From Methylocystis sp. ATCC 49242 (GTDB lineage: Bacteria > Pseudomonadota > Alphaproteobacteria > Rhizobiales > Beijerinckiaceae), in the NCBI RefSeq assembly GCF_000188155.2, contig NZ_KE124774.1:4232934-4296933 (forward strand): a DNA stretch of 64,000 bases. Direction: 5' to 3'. Shown in pieces: positions 27,458-36,411 of the stretch (position 1 is its first letter; every line of letters begins with the position of its first letter). The notes beneath the pieces were generated by a model, which saw nothing but the letters and a program-made list of their open reading frames with translations, made no database searches and had not been told where the DNA came from. The position numbers were made by a program, and so were the translations under genes.

Positions 27458-30400
27458 ATGCTTGAACGGCTGATCCACTTCGCGCTTCGACAGCGTCTCC
27501 TGACATTCCTCGCCGCGATCGCCATCGCGGGGTGGGGAGCGTTCAGCTACACGAAATTGCCGATCGACGCTTTTCCCGACGTGGCGCCGATTCAGGTTCT
27601 CGTCGCGATGCGCGCGCCGGGCCTTACTCCCGAGGAGTTGGAGAGCCGCGTCACCGCCCCGATCGAAATCGCCGCGCGCGGCATTCCCCGTCTCGTCCGC
27701 ATGCGCTCGACGACCCGTTACTCGGTCGCGCTGCTCACCTTCGAGTTCGAGGAAGGAACGGACATCTACTGGGCGCGCGCGCAGGTCAACGAGCGGCTCG
27801 CTCAGGTGCAGGACCAGCTGCCGAGCGGCGTTTCCGGCGGCCTTGCGCCGATCGTCACGCCGCTCGGCGAAATGCTCATGTTCACCATTGTCGGCGGCGA
27901 TCTGACTCCGACGGAGCAGCGCAGCCTGCTCGACTGGACGATACGTCCGGCCATCCGCGGCCTGCCCGGGGTCGCCGACCTCAACGTGCTGGGCGGCTTC
28001 GTGCGCACCTTCGAGGTCGCGCCGTCGCCCTCCGCCATGGCCGCGCGCGGCGTCACCGTCGCGATGCTGGAAACGGCGCTCTCGCAAAACAACAAGAACG
28101 ACGGCGCCGGCCGCGTCCGCGACGGCGAGGAGGCGCTGCTGGTGCGCGCCGAGGGGCGGCTGCAGTCGCTCGAAGATATCCGCTCGGTGGTCATCGCCGC
28201 GCGCGCCACCGGCATCGTGCGCGTCGGCGACGTCGCCGAGGTGCGTTTCGGCTCCCTGCCGCGTAACGGCGTCGTGAGCCGTAACGGCGAAGCCGAGGCT
28301 GTCTGGGGACTGGTGCTCGGCCTGCGCGGCGCCGACGCGCGCATGGTGGTCACCGGCGTGAAGGCCCGTCTCGCCGAACTCGAGGCGAGCCTGCCGAAGG
28401 GCGCGAAGATCGAGATTTTCTACGACCGCAGCGAGCTGATCGGCAAGGCGGTGTGGACGGTCCAGAAGGTGCTGATCGAGGCGATCGTTCTCGTCGTCAT
28501 ACTGCTGGCGCTGTTCCTGGGCGACCTGCGCGCGGCGCTCGTCGTCTCGGTCATCCTGCCGCTCGCGGCGCTCGCCACCTTCGGGATCATGCGATGGTGG
28601 GGGCTTTCCGCCAACATCATGTCGCTCGGCGGCCTGGCCATCGCCATCGGCCTGCTCGTGGACTGCGCCGTCGTCGTGGTGGAGAATGTCGAGCATCGCA
28701 TGGCGAGCGCCCATGAGGCGAGCCTCGCCGACCGTATCTTCATGACGCTGGAGGCGACGCGCGAAGTCGCGGCGCCGCTGACCTCCGGCGTGGTCATCAT
28801 CGTGACCGTGTTCCTGCCGCTGCTTTCGCTGGAAGGTCTCGAGGGGCGTCTCTTCGCGCCGGTGGCGCTGACCATCGCCTTCGCGCTCGGCTCCGCCCTC
28901 ATCCTGTCGCTCACGGTCGTGCCGGCGCTGAGCGCGACGCTGCTGAAGCCTGGCCATTCCGAAGAGCCCTGGCTTGTGCGCAGGATCGCGGCGATCTACG
29001 AGCCGCTGCTCGACCGCGCGCTGGCGCGCCCGCTGATCGTTGCGGCGATCGCCGGCGGCGGACTGCTCGTCGCAGCTCTCGCCTACAGCGGGATCGGCCA
29101 GACCTTCATGCCCGTGATGGATGAGGGCACGCCCGTCATCACCGTGCGCAAGCATCCGACGATCAGCGTCAACATCGCCGCCGAGACCGACCGTCGCATC
29201 CAGCGCGAGATCATGGAGAAGGTGCCCGAGGTCAAGGGGATGATGGCGCGCGCGGGCGCCGACGAACTCGGCATTGATCCGGTGGGCCTCAACGAGACCG
29301 ACAATTTCCTCACGCTCGCGCCGACGAGCGAATGGCGCAGCCATGGCATGGATTGGCTGATGGGCGAAATCCGCAAGGTGCTCGACTCGATACCGGGGAT
29401 TTCCTACGCCTTCTCCCAGCCGATCGACATGCGCGTTCAGGAGATGATCATCGGCGCGCGCGGCGACGTCGTGATCAAGATTTTCGGCGACGACATCGGG
29501 GAACTCAACCGGCTGACCCGCGAAGTGGCCGCGACGCTGCGCAAGATTCCCGGCGCGCGGGACGTCTTCGGCCTGCAGAACGACGGTCTGCGCTATCTCA
29601 CCGCACGCGTCGATCGTCTCGCCGCTGGACGCTTCGGCCTCAACGCCGGCGAGATCCAGGACGCCCTGCGCGTCTGGGTTGACGGTCAGCAGGTCGGCAT
29701 CGTGCTGGAGGGGCCGATCCGCACGCCGCTCGTCGTGCGCGGCGCCGAGACCTCGCGCCGCTCCGCCGTGGATTTCGCGCGCCTGCCGATGGTGTCCAAC
29801 GACGGAAAGGTCGTGGAGTTGTCCCAGCTTGCGGAAGTGAAGGCGGAGGACGGGCCTATTCAGGTCATTCGCGAGGAGGGCAGGCGTTTCGCCACCGTGC
29901 TCGCCAATGTCACCGGTCGGGACCTCGTCGGCTTCGTCGACGAGGCGAAGAAGGCTGTCGCGCAAAACGTGAAGACGCCGAAGGGTTACACCTACCAGTG
30001 GGGCGGCCAGTTCGAGAATCAGCAGCGCGCTTCGGCGCGGCTCGCGGTCGTTGTCCCGATCGCGCTCGCGCTGATCTTCCTCCTGCTGTATCTGACCTTC
30101 AATTCGGCGCTGCAGGCGACGCTCGTGTTCTGCAACGTGCCCTTCGCGGCGATCGGCGGCGTGCTCGGCCTGTGGCTGTCGGGCGAATTCATCTCCGTTC
30201 CGGCCTCGGTCGGCTTCATCGCGCTCGTCGGCATAGCGGTGCTCAATGGCGTGGTTCTGATCTCCTACATCAACAAGCTCGTGGCCGAAGGCACGCGCTC
30301 GACGCGCGAGGCGGTGGTCGAGGGCGCGCGCCGGCGCATGCGCCCCGTCATGCTGACGGCGACGATCGCCGCCTTTGGCCTCATCCCTTTCCTTTTCGCG

Positions 30401-30577
30401 ACAGGGCCGGGCGCAGAGATCCAGCGGCCGCTCGCCATCGTCGTCATCGGCGGGCTGATTTCCGCGACCGTGCTCACCCTCGTCCTGCTGCCGATCCTTT
30501 ACGATCGTTCGGCCAACTGGGGCGCGCAGCTGCGGACGCGCATCCGATCCCTCCGGCGAGAGGAGTCGCGCGCATGA
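27458..30577 (+). CDS. Heavy-metal RND efflux pump (CusA/CzcA family)
   Basis: The product has 1039 residues, with the usual two halves of six membrane helices and two large periplasmic loops. The N-terminus (MLERLIHFALRQRLLTFLAA) and phrases such as FSQPIDMRVQEMIIGARGDV and FGDDIGELN are those of the HME-RND group that exports Cu/Ag or Co/Zn/Cd/Ni. TM4 reads GGLAIAIGLLVDCAVVVVEN, with Asp402 and Glu409 spaced as the CusA proton-relay pair. The position that is a first Asp in CzcA (AIDFG) is Ala here. The metal therefore cannot be decided by eye. It lies between the adaptor and the outer-membrane channel gene, which it overlaps by ATGA. Confidence 0.95.
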   Translation: MLERLIHFALRQRLLTFLAAIAIAGWGAFSYTKLPIDAFPDVAPIQVLVAMRAPGLTPEELESRVTAPIEIAARGIPRLVRMRSTTRYSVALLTFEFEEGTDIYWARAQVNERLAQVQDQLPSGVSGGLAPIVTPLGEMLMFTIVGGDLTPTEQRSLLDWTIRPAIRGLPGVADLNVLGGFVRTFEVAPSPSAMAARGVTVAMLETALSQNNKNDGAGRVRDGEEALLVRAEGRLQSLEDIRSVVIAARATGIVRVGDVAEVRFGSLPRNGVVSRNGEAEAVWGLVLGLRGADARMVVTGVKARLAELEASLPKGAKIEIFYDRSELIGKAVWTVQKVLIEAIVLVVILLALFLGDLRAALVVSVILPLAALATFGIMRWWGLSANIMSLGGLAIAIGLLVDCAVVVVENVEHRMASAHEASLADRIFMTLEATREVAAPLTSGVVIIVTVFLPLLSLEGLEGRLFAPVALTIAFALGSALILSLTVVPALSATLLKPGHSEEPWLVRRIAAIYEPLLDRALARPLIVAAIAGGGLLVAALAYSGIGQTFMPVMDEGTPVITVRKHPTISVNIAAETDRRIQREIMEKVPEVKGMMARAGADELGIDPVGLNETDNFLTLAPTSEWRSHGMDWLMGEIRKVLDSIPGISYAFSQPIDMRVQEMIIGARGDVVIKIFGDDIGELNRLTREVAATLRKIPGARDVFGLQNDGLRYLTARVDRLAAGRFGLNAGEIQDALRVWVDGQQVGIVLEGPIRTPLVVRGAETSRRSAVDFARLPMVSNDGKVVELSQLAEVKAEDGPIQVIREEGRRFATVLANVTGRDLVGFVDEAKKAVAQNVKTPKGYTYQWGGQFENQQRASARLAVVVPIALALIFLLLYLTFNSALQATLVFCNVPFAAIGGVLGLWLSGEFISVPASVGFIALVGIAVLNGVVLISYINKLVAEGTRSTREAVVEGARRRMRPVMLTATIAAFGLIPFLFATGPGAEIQRPLAIVVIGGLISATVLTLVLLPILYDRSANWGAQLRTRIRSLRREESRA

Positions 30578-31947
30578 CGATCCGGGCGGCCTTTCTGCCG
30601 GTACTGCTCTTCATCGGGCTTTACGCGACCGCCTCGCGCGCCGGGCCTGATGAGCAGCCGAGCGGCGAAGTGACAGTGAAGGCCGCCAAGGACCCGGCTG
30701 CGAGCGGCGGCAAGGGCGCCAAGGCCCGGGCCGGAAAAAGCTCCAAAGTCACTGTCAATCGCGCGAAGAAGACGCCGCTCGGCCATGTTCTCGTGCGTCA
30801 CCTCGACATGGCCGTCGCCATCGACGCGCAGAGCAAGGCGCTGGAGGCGCAATTCGGCGCCGTGTCCGCGCGGTACGCCACCGCGAATTCGATAACGCCG
30901 GGCTCGCCCTATTTCGGCGGCTCGCAGCGCAACGCCGCCGCCGGCAATCTGCGTCACTACAACGAGACCGAAATCGAGGCGGGCATGCCGCTGTGGCTTC
31001 CCGGCCAGCGCGACGCCTATGCGGCCACGGTGTCGAGCGGGGTCGTGGAGGTCGAGGAGAGGCTGTCGCAACGCCGGCTCGAGGTCGCGGGACTGTTGCG
31101 CGACGCATGGTGGAACGCGAAGCGCGCCGAGCGCGACGTGTCCGTGGCGCGCACGCGTGTGGCGACGGCCCGCGAGATCGGCGCCGACATGACCCGTCGC
31201 GTCGAACTTGGAGACGCTGCGGAAGCCGACGCCTTGCTGGCGAGGAACGAAACGCTCGCCGCCGAGACGGAACTCGCGCAGGCGGAAGGCGCGGCAAAAG
31301 TCGCGCGGGTGAATTACGCCGCGCTCACCGGCGGGACGCCGCCGGACGGCACGCTCGAAGCCGTGCGTCGCGACGGCGATCTGGAAGACCATCCGGCGCT
31401 GCGGGCGCCGCTGGCGGCGCTTGCGCGGGCTGAGTCCCAGGCGCGGCTGATCGATGCGACGCCCATAGACAATCCGGAGATCGGCGTCTTCGGACGTCAG
31501 GAGCACAACGACCAATATTCGACGGACCCCTCGCAGGAAGTCACCAACCAGCGCACCGACGCGACGACGGTGGGCGTGCGCTTTCGCATTCCGTTGCCGA
31601 CGCCGGGCCGCAACGAGCCGCGCCAGGCCGAGGCGGCAGCAGAGGTGACGCGGGCGCGCGCCGAATATGAGCGCGCCAAGCGAATGGTCGTCGCGGAAAT
31701 AAAGGCCGCGCGGACGGCGCTCGCAGCGGCGCAAAAGGCGGCGGGCCTCGCCGACAAGCGGCTCGCCGTCGCCAATGAGCAGTTCGAACTGTCGCGCAAG
31801 TCCTTCGCGCTCGGCGAAATCAGCGCCTTCGATCTGTATCGCGTGCGCCAGATTCAGCTGGAGGCGCAACGCATGCAGGCGGGCGCCGCGATCAATGTCG
31901 GCGTTGCGGTTTCACGCGTGAATCAGGCGCTGGGATACGCGCCATAA
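30574..31947 (+). CDS. TolC-family outer-membrane efflux protein
   Basis: The product has 457 residues. The signal peptide (LPVLLFIGLYATASRA-GPDE) is followed by a Lys/Ala/Gly-rich linker of about 50 residues and two repeats of the TolC helical barrel, with long coiled-coil helices (AEVTRARAEYERAKRMVVAE; FELSRKSFALGEISAFDLYR). It completes the tripartite metal pump. ATG 30574 overlaps the pump stop (ATGA), so translation is coupled. The frame continues open upstream inside the pump gene but is noise there. The basic linker just after the signal peptide (KVTVNRAKKT) is not typical of TolC. The stop directly abuts the stop of the convergent hydrolase gene. Confidence 0.92.
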   Translation: MTIRAAFLPVLLFIGLYATASRAGPDEQPSGEVTVKAAKDPAASGGKGAKARAGKSSKVTVNRAKKTPLGHVLVRHLDMAVAIDAQSKALEAQFGAVSARYATANSITPGSPYFGGSQRNAAAGNLRHYNETEIEAGMPLWLPGQRDAYAATVSSGVVEVEERLSQRRLEVAGLLRDAWWNAKRAERDVSVARTRVATAREIGADMTRRVELGDAAEADALLARNETLAAETELAQAEGAAKVARVNYAALTGGTPPDGTLEAVRRDGDLEDHPALRAPLAALARAESQARLIDATPIDNPEIGVFGRQEHNDQYSTDPSQEVTNQRTDATTVGVRFRIPLPTPGRNEPRQAEAAAEVTRARAEYERAKRMVVAEIKAARTALAAAQKAAGLADKRLAVANEQFELSRKSFALGEISAFDLYRVRQIQLEAQRMQAGAAINVGVAVSRVNQALGYAP

Positions 31948-32829
31948 TCACGGACAACGGCTCAGGAACTCCATTATCCGCCCGATCGTCGGCTGATCGA
32001 GCAGCAGGGGCGCATGGCCCTGGCCGGCGACGGTGAATGTTTCGAGCCGCGGCGCGCGCCGGGCCATTTCCTCCATCGTCTCGGCCGAAAAGATGTCCGA
32101 CGTCTCGCCGCGAATGACGAGCATCGGCGTTTGCGACATTGTTTCGAAACGGTCCCAGAAGGTTTCGGGCTCGGCGTCCGGCGTGAAGATGTCGAGCGTG
32201 TGCGACAGTTCGGGGTCGTAGCGAAGCGCAACCTTCCCGTCCTTCTCGACGAAGGTCTGGCGCGCATAAACGGCCCAGTCCTCCGCGCTAACGGCGGGAA
32301 ATTGCGGCGCGGCGGTCATGCGCATCAAGGCGATCGCGTCGTTCATCGAGGCGATGGGCGGCAATTTTCCGACATAGCGCTTTATGCGCAGCAGACCCTC
32401 GAGTTCGATCTTTGGCCCGATGTCGTTGAAGATCGCCGCGCGCACGAGGCCCGGCGTTCCGGCGGCGAGATCCATCGTGTGCAGCCCGCCGCGCGAGGTG
32501 CCGAGAAAGACGGCCGACGAAACGCCCGCGTCGCGCAGCACCGCGAGAATGTCGTCCTGTTCGACCGCGAGCGCGTAATGGGTCCAGTCCTTATCCCAGT
32601 CCGATCGGCCGCGCCCGCGGTAGTCGAGCGCGAGCACGCGCCGTCCCTGCGCCTGCGCGGCCTCGGCGACGCGCCAGAAGTCGTCGGCGGAGCGCGCGAG
32701 GCCCGGCAGGCAGACGAGCGGCAGACGCCCGGCCGAGGGACAGGCGTAATCGAGATAATGGAGGCGCAGCCCGTCGCTCGCGGAAACGAAGCGGCTGTCG
32801 GCATGGGCCCGAGGGGTCGGAGGGTTCAA
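31948..32829 (-). CDS. Alpha/beta hydrolase
   Basis: The product has 293 residues. It shows the alpha/beta hydrolase order: oxyanion strand LVCLPGLARSADDF, LALDYRGRGRSDWD, a nucleophile elbow GTSRGGLH with Ser near residue 110, an acid near VIRGETSDIFS, and His in AGQGHAPLL near the C-terminus. The elbow has Thr-Ser-Arg in place of the commoner His-Ser-Met type. The substrate is unknown; this group includes lactonases and esterases. The only start with a good ribosome site is TTG 32829, about 9 bases after GAGGAG. It is divergent from accA. Confidence 0.85.
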   Translation of the reverse strand: MNPPTPRAHADSRFVSASDGLRLHYLDYACPSAGRLPLVCLPGLARSADDFWRVAEAAQAQGRRVLALDYRGRGRSDWDKDWTHYALAVEQDDILAVLRDAGVSSAVFLGTSRGGLHTMDLAAGTPGLVRAAIFNDIGPKIELEGLLRIKRYVGKLPPIASMNDAIALMRMTAAPQFPAVSAEDWAVYARQTFVEKDGKVALRYDPELSHTLDIFTPDAEPETFWDRFETMSQTPMLVIRGETSDIFSAETMEEMARRAPRLETFTVAGQGHAPLLLDQPTIGRIMEFLSRCP

Positions 32830-33011
32830 GCGAATCGCGCTCCTCTTGCAGAAAATTGCGCCATGCCCCCGATTGCGCCATTTGGCGCTCGAAATCCACC
32901 CCGCGCGGTCCTGCCGTCTTCCTTGACTTCGGCGCCGGTTGCGGCGAGTTTGCGCGCGCCCGAGAGGCCGCCGGGCGCTGGTCGAATCTTGCAGGAAACA
33001 TCGTCGCCCCC

Positions 33012-33977
33012 ATGCGCTCTTATCTCGACTTCGAAAAGCCCGTCGCGGAACTGGAAACCAAGGTCGAGGAACTGCGCGCGCTGGCCGAGAAAGGCGAGGG
33101 CGTCTCGATCTCGGAGGAGCTGACGAAGCTGGAGGCCAAGGCGTCCAAGGCGCTGGCCGACCTCTACGCGAGCCTCACCCCCTGGCAGAAAATTCAGGTC
33201 GCGCGTCATCCGCAGCGCCCGCATTTCTCCGACTATGTGAAGCAGCTCGTCACGGAATTCACGCCGCTCGCCGGCGACCGCTTCTTCGGCGAGGACGCCG
33301 CCATCGTCGGCGGCTTCGGGCGCTTCAACGGCGAGCCCATCTGCATCATCGGGCAGGAGAAGGGCTCGGACACCGCGAGCCGTCTGCACCATAATTTCGG
33401 CATGGCGCGACCCGAGGGCTACCGCAAGGCGGTGCGCCTCATGGAGCTCGCCGACCGCTTCGGCCTGCCGGTGGTCTCGCTGGTCGATACGGCCGGCGCC
33501 TTTCCGGGCATCGACGCCGAGGAGCGTGGGCAGGCGGAAGCCATCGCCCGATCGACCGACGCCTCGCTGTCGCTGGGCGTGCCCAATGTCGCGGTCGTGG
33601 TGGGCGAGGGCGGCTCCGGCGGCGCCATCGCAATCGCCGCCGCCAACAAGGTGCTGATGCTGGAGCACGCGGTCTACACCGTCGCCTCCCCGGAGGCCTC
33701 GGCCTCCATCCTGTGGCGTGATTCGGCCAAGGCGCAGGACGCCGCGACCAGCATGAAGATCACGGCGCAGGATCTGCTCAAATTCGGCATCATCGACGTG
33801 ATCGTCACCGAGCCCTCGGGCGGCGCTCATCGCGACCCCAGGGCGGCCATCGCCGCCGCGGGCGACGCGGTTTCCCTCGAATTGTCGCGTCTTACCAATC
33901 TTTCGCGCGAGCAGCTTCGCCACGCCCGGGCCGAGAAGTTCCTCGCCATGGGCCGAAAGATCGAGGAAAAGCGTTAA
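33012..33977 (+). CDS. accA: Acetyl-CoA carboxylase carboxyltransferase subunit alpha
   Basis: The product, with AccD, transfers carboxyl from carboxybiotin to acetyl-CoA, giving malonyl-CoA for fatty acid synthesis. Its 321 residues match AccA. The N-terminal helical pair (LDFEKPVAELETKVEELRAL) precedes the crotonase-type core, with VVSLVDTAGAFPGIDAEERG, the oxyanion segment GEGGSGGAIAIAAAN and ASPEASASILWRD. ATG 33012 is chosen because the family starts at MRSYLDFE; the upstream frame is unrelated. A weak hairpin with GCAAATTTGC lies just after the stop. It is not linked to accD here. Confidence 0.97.
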   Translation: MRSYLDFEKPVAELETKVEELRALAEKGEGVSISEELTKLEAKASKALADLYASLTPWQKIQVARHPQRPHFSDYVKQLVTEFTPLAGDRFFGEDAAIVGGFGRFNGEPICIIGQEKGSDTASRLHHNFGMARPEGYRKAVRLMELADRFGLPVVSLVDTAGAFPGIDAEERGQAEAIARSTDASLSLGVPNVAVVVGEGGSGGAIAIAAANKVLMLEHAVYTVASPEASASILWRDSAKAQDAATSMKITAQDLLKFGIIDVIVTEPSGGAHRDPRAAIAAAGDAVSLELSRLTNLSREQLRHARAEKFLAMGRKIEEKR

Positions 33978-34167
33978 GGTAAATCCGGCAAATTTGCGGT
34001 TTTCACCATTCCGGATGGCGCCTCGGACACTTTCTCGTCCCAATGTTTGGTCTAAATGCGGGTCGGCGCGGAAGGTCAGCCGTCGCGCCGGGTAAGGATT
34101 GCGTTACGCGCAGGCGTGTAAAGGTTCTCGGACACGCGGGGGCGTCGCGCAAAGGGGAGCGGGTCGC

Positions 34168-35391
34168 ATGAATTTCCAGGGTTTCAAGCCGTTTGCGGTT
34201 GTTGCGGCCTTCGCCGCCTTCACGCTGGCGGCCTGCGAGGACGGGGGCTTTTCGCACCGCTCGCTCGCGCCCATTCCGCCGGAGACCGTCGCGCTGATGG
34301 AGAAGGTCGGCACGACGAAGGAAGCGCCGATGCTCATCCGCGCCTACAAGAAAGAGGCGGAGCTCGAGATCTGGAAGATGCGGTCCGACGGCCGCTACGT
34401 CCATCTCAAAACCTTCCCCATGTGCCGCTGGTCGGGCCAGCTCGGCCCCAAGACGCGCGAGGGCGACCGCCAGGTGCCGGAGGGCTTCTATTCGATCACG
34501 CCGGCGCAGATGAACCCGAATTCGGCCTATTACCTGTCCTTCAACGTCGGCTACCCGAACCAGCTCGACCGCGCGCTGGGGCATAGCGGCGGGACCATCA
34601 TGGTGCATGGCGCCTGCTCGTCGGCCGGCTGCTTCTCCATGACCGACAAGCAGATCGCGGAAATCTACGCGATTGCCCGCTCCTCCTTCGGCGGCGGCCA
34701 GCGCGCAATCCAGATGCAGTCCTATCCCTTCAAGATGACGGCCGAAAATCTGGCCAAGCACCGGCTTGACCCGAACATCGGCTTCTGGAAGAACCTGAAG
34801 GAAGGCAATGATCACTTCGAGGTGACGAAAGAGGAGCCGCAGGTCGCTTTCTGCGGCCGTCATTATGTCTTCAACGCCACGCCCGCGGGACATATGGACG
34901 CGGCCTCGGCCTGTCCGCCCCTGAAGCACAATCCGGAGATCGCGGCCCAGGTCGCCGAAAAGGCGGCCAAGGATGACACCAAGGTGGCCGAACTCGCCGA
35001 AAGCGGCGTGAAGCCGGTTCGCGTCGTCTATCAGGACGGCGGTCAGAACCCGGCCTTCGCCTCGCGCGTCGCCGAGGTGAGCCGCCCCGAGGCGATCGCC
35101 CCGCCAGTCGAAATCGCGCTGGAGGAAAAACCGGCCCGCGGCGCCGGCAAGGCCGCGACGCAGCTCGCCGCCAAATCGCCCGTCGTGACGGTCGCTGCCG
35201 CCAAGGCCGCCGCCGAGAGCCGGGAGGCGGAGGCGCCGCATCCGGTGGCGCAGGCCTTCGCGCCCGACGACCGCCGCGAGATGCAGGCGCTCGCCAGCGA
35301 CGACAGCCCGACGAGCTCGATCAAGAAAGCGGCTCCCCGGAAGCCCGGCGCCCCCGATCCGGCGACAAAGAACAAAGCCGCCGCCCATTAG
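34168..35391 (+). CDS. YafK-like L,D-transpeptidase family lipoprotein
   Basis: The product has 407 residues. The N-terminus carries a lipobox (TLAAC, Cys23). The YkuD/L,D-transpeptidase domain has His147 and Cys150/Cys155 in MVHGACSSAGCFSM, the form seen in YafK/DpaA-type enzymes, which cut or make peptidoglycan-protein links. The C-terminal 150 residues (from about 260) are Ala/Lys/Pro-rich and probably disordered, perhaps spanning peptidoglycan. GGGGAG precedes ATG 34168. It stands between accA and lexA without clear operon partners. A second L,D-transpeptidase of another subfamily is at the right end of the window. Confidence 0.85.
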   Translation: MNFQGFKPFAVVAAFAAFTLAACEDGGFSHRSLAPIPPETVALMEKVGTTKEAPMLIRAYKKEAELEIWKMRSDGRYVHLKTFPMCRWSGQLGPKTREGDRQVPEGFYSITPAQMNPNSAYYLSFNVGYPNQLDRALGHSGGTIMVHGACSSAGCFSMTDKQIAEIYAIARSSFGGGQRAIQMQSYPFKMTAENLAKHRLDPNIGFWKNLKEGNDHFEVTKEEPQVAFCGRHYVFNATPAGHMDAASACPPLKHNPEIAAQVAEKAAKDDTKVAELAESGVKPVRVVYQDGGQNPAFASRVAEVSRPEAIAPPVEIALEEKPARGAGKAATQLAAKSPVVTVAAAKAAAESREAEAPHPVAQAFAPDDRREMQALASDDSPTSSIKKAAPRKPGAPDPATKNKAAAH

Positions 35392-35447
35392 AGCGGCGGC
35401 GCCTCCGCGCTAGCTCCAGTTAACAGCCCCCTGACATAAGGCTTGCG

Positions 35448-35462
35448 GAACGCACCGGGAAC
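35448..35462 (+). promoter_or_regulatory. SOS box (LexA operator) upstream of lexA
   Basis: GAAC-GCACCGG-GAAC is an exact match to the alphaproteobacterial LexA operator GAAC-N7-GAAC. It lies about 95 bases before the lexA ATG. A second, imperfect copy in the other orientation, GTTC-ATGATTT-GTTT (35474-35488), follows 11 bases later. Autoregulation of lexA is expected from the family. Confidence 0.85.
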
Positions 35463-35556
35463 GCATATGAATCGTTCATGATTTGTTTTTGAGCGATTCA
35501 GGCTCCCCTGCGGGTCTGTGTCGACGCTACGGCGCGAGTTCAGGGGCCAACTTTCG

Positions 35557-36270
35557 ATGCTGACAAAGAAGCAAAGCGACCTTCTGCGCTTCATACATGA
35601 ACGCCTGAAGGAGTCCGGCGTGCCGCCGTCCTTCGACGAGATGAAGGATGCGCTCGATCTGAGATCGAAGTCGGGGATTCACCGATTGATCCTCGCGCTA
35701 GAGGAGCGGGGCTTCATCCGCCGTCTTCCCAATCGCGCCCGCGCGCTCGAGGTGCTGCGCCTGCCTGAATCAGCGACGCCGCGCGGCGGCGGAGGGTCGC
35801 GGGGCGGAAAATTCTCGCCGGCTGTCATCGAGGGCAATCTCGGCCGTGTGCGGCCGCTGCACGAGCGGCGGGAGGAGGAGACCGGGCAGAATGTGGCGAT
35901 TCCGGTCATGGGCCGCATCGCCGCCGGCACGCCGATCTCCGCGATCCAGAGCCGCAGCCACACCATCAGCCTGCCGCCCGACCTTCTGACCAGCGGCGAG
36001 CATTACGCGCTGGAAGTGCGTGGCGACTCCATGATCGAGGCCGGCATCCTCGACGGCGACACGGTCGTCATCAAGAAGCAGGACAACGCCGACACCGGCG
36101 ACATCGTGGTGGCTCTCATCGACGACGAGGAGGCGACGTTGAAGCGTCTGCGCAAACGCGGCGCCTCGATTGCGCTCGAAGCGGCCAATCCGGCTTATGA
36201 AACGCGCATCTTCGGGCCGGATCGCGTGCGTATTCAGGGGAAGCTCGTGAGCCTCCTGAGGAAATACTGA
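35557..36270 (+). CDS. lexA: SOS repressor LexA
   Basis: LexA represses DNA-damage genes and cleaves itself when RecA filaments form. Its 237 residues begin with a winged helix ([42 protein letters not shown]). A linker with Gly-rich sequence follows, then the S24 peptidase domain. The cleavage site is Ala123-Gly124 (RIAAGTP), and the catalytic dyad is Ser158 (GDSMIEAG) with Lys196 (EATLKRL). ATG 35557 is the family start; the frame upstream is noise. The operator at 35448 supports self-control. comEC is convergent downstream, a neighbour seen often in this order. Confidence 0.97.
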   Translation: MLTKKQSDLLRFIHERLKESGVPPSFDEMKDALDLRSKSGIHRLILALEERGFIRRLPNRARALEVLRLPESATPRGGGGSRGGKFSPAVIEGNLGRVRPLHERREEETGQNVAIPVMGRIAAGTPISAIQSRSHTISLPPDLLTSGEHYALEVRGDSMIEAGILDGDTVVIKKQDNADTGDIVVALIDDEEATLKRLRKRGASIALEAANPAYETRIFGPDRVRIQGKLVSLLRKY

Positions 36271-36278
36271 TTGGCCCG

Positions 36279-36308
36279 CATTCGCCCCATGCCCGCGCAT
36301 GGCGAATG
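36279..36308. terminator. Inverted repeat between lexA and comEC
   Basis: CATTCGCC-CC-ATGC pairs with GCATGGCGAATG, giving 12 base pairs with a 2-base bulge and a 4-base loop. It begins 9 bases after the lexA stop. No T-run follows, so it may end transcripts only weakly or protect the 3' end. Confidence 0.5.
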
Positions 36309-36381
36309 GGGGCGCGGCGGGCGTCCCGGGGCCGGAGCGAAGCTTCCTCCAGTCCGCAGCGCCTTGAAGCAGGGGCGATGC

Positions 36382-36411
36382 AAAAAAAGCCGCGGTCAGT
36401 CGTCCAGCGGC
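36382..36411 (-). terminator. Terminator overlapping the comEC stop
   Basis: On the minus strand GCCGC and GCGGC pair around a 13-base loop that contains the comEC stop codon, followed directly by seven T residues (plus-strand A-run 36382-36388). The short GC stem with a long T-run fits a Rho-independent terminator inside the gene end. Confidence 0.6.

Noticed and set aside
27419-29965. Minus-strand open frame of 848 codons opposite the RND pump
   Set aside because: It has no recognisable domain and is compositionally typical of antisense frames; the plus-strand pump has all family motifs.
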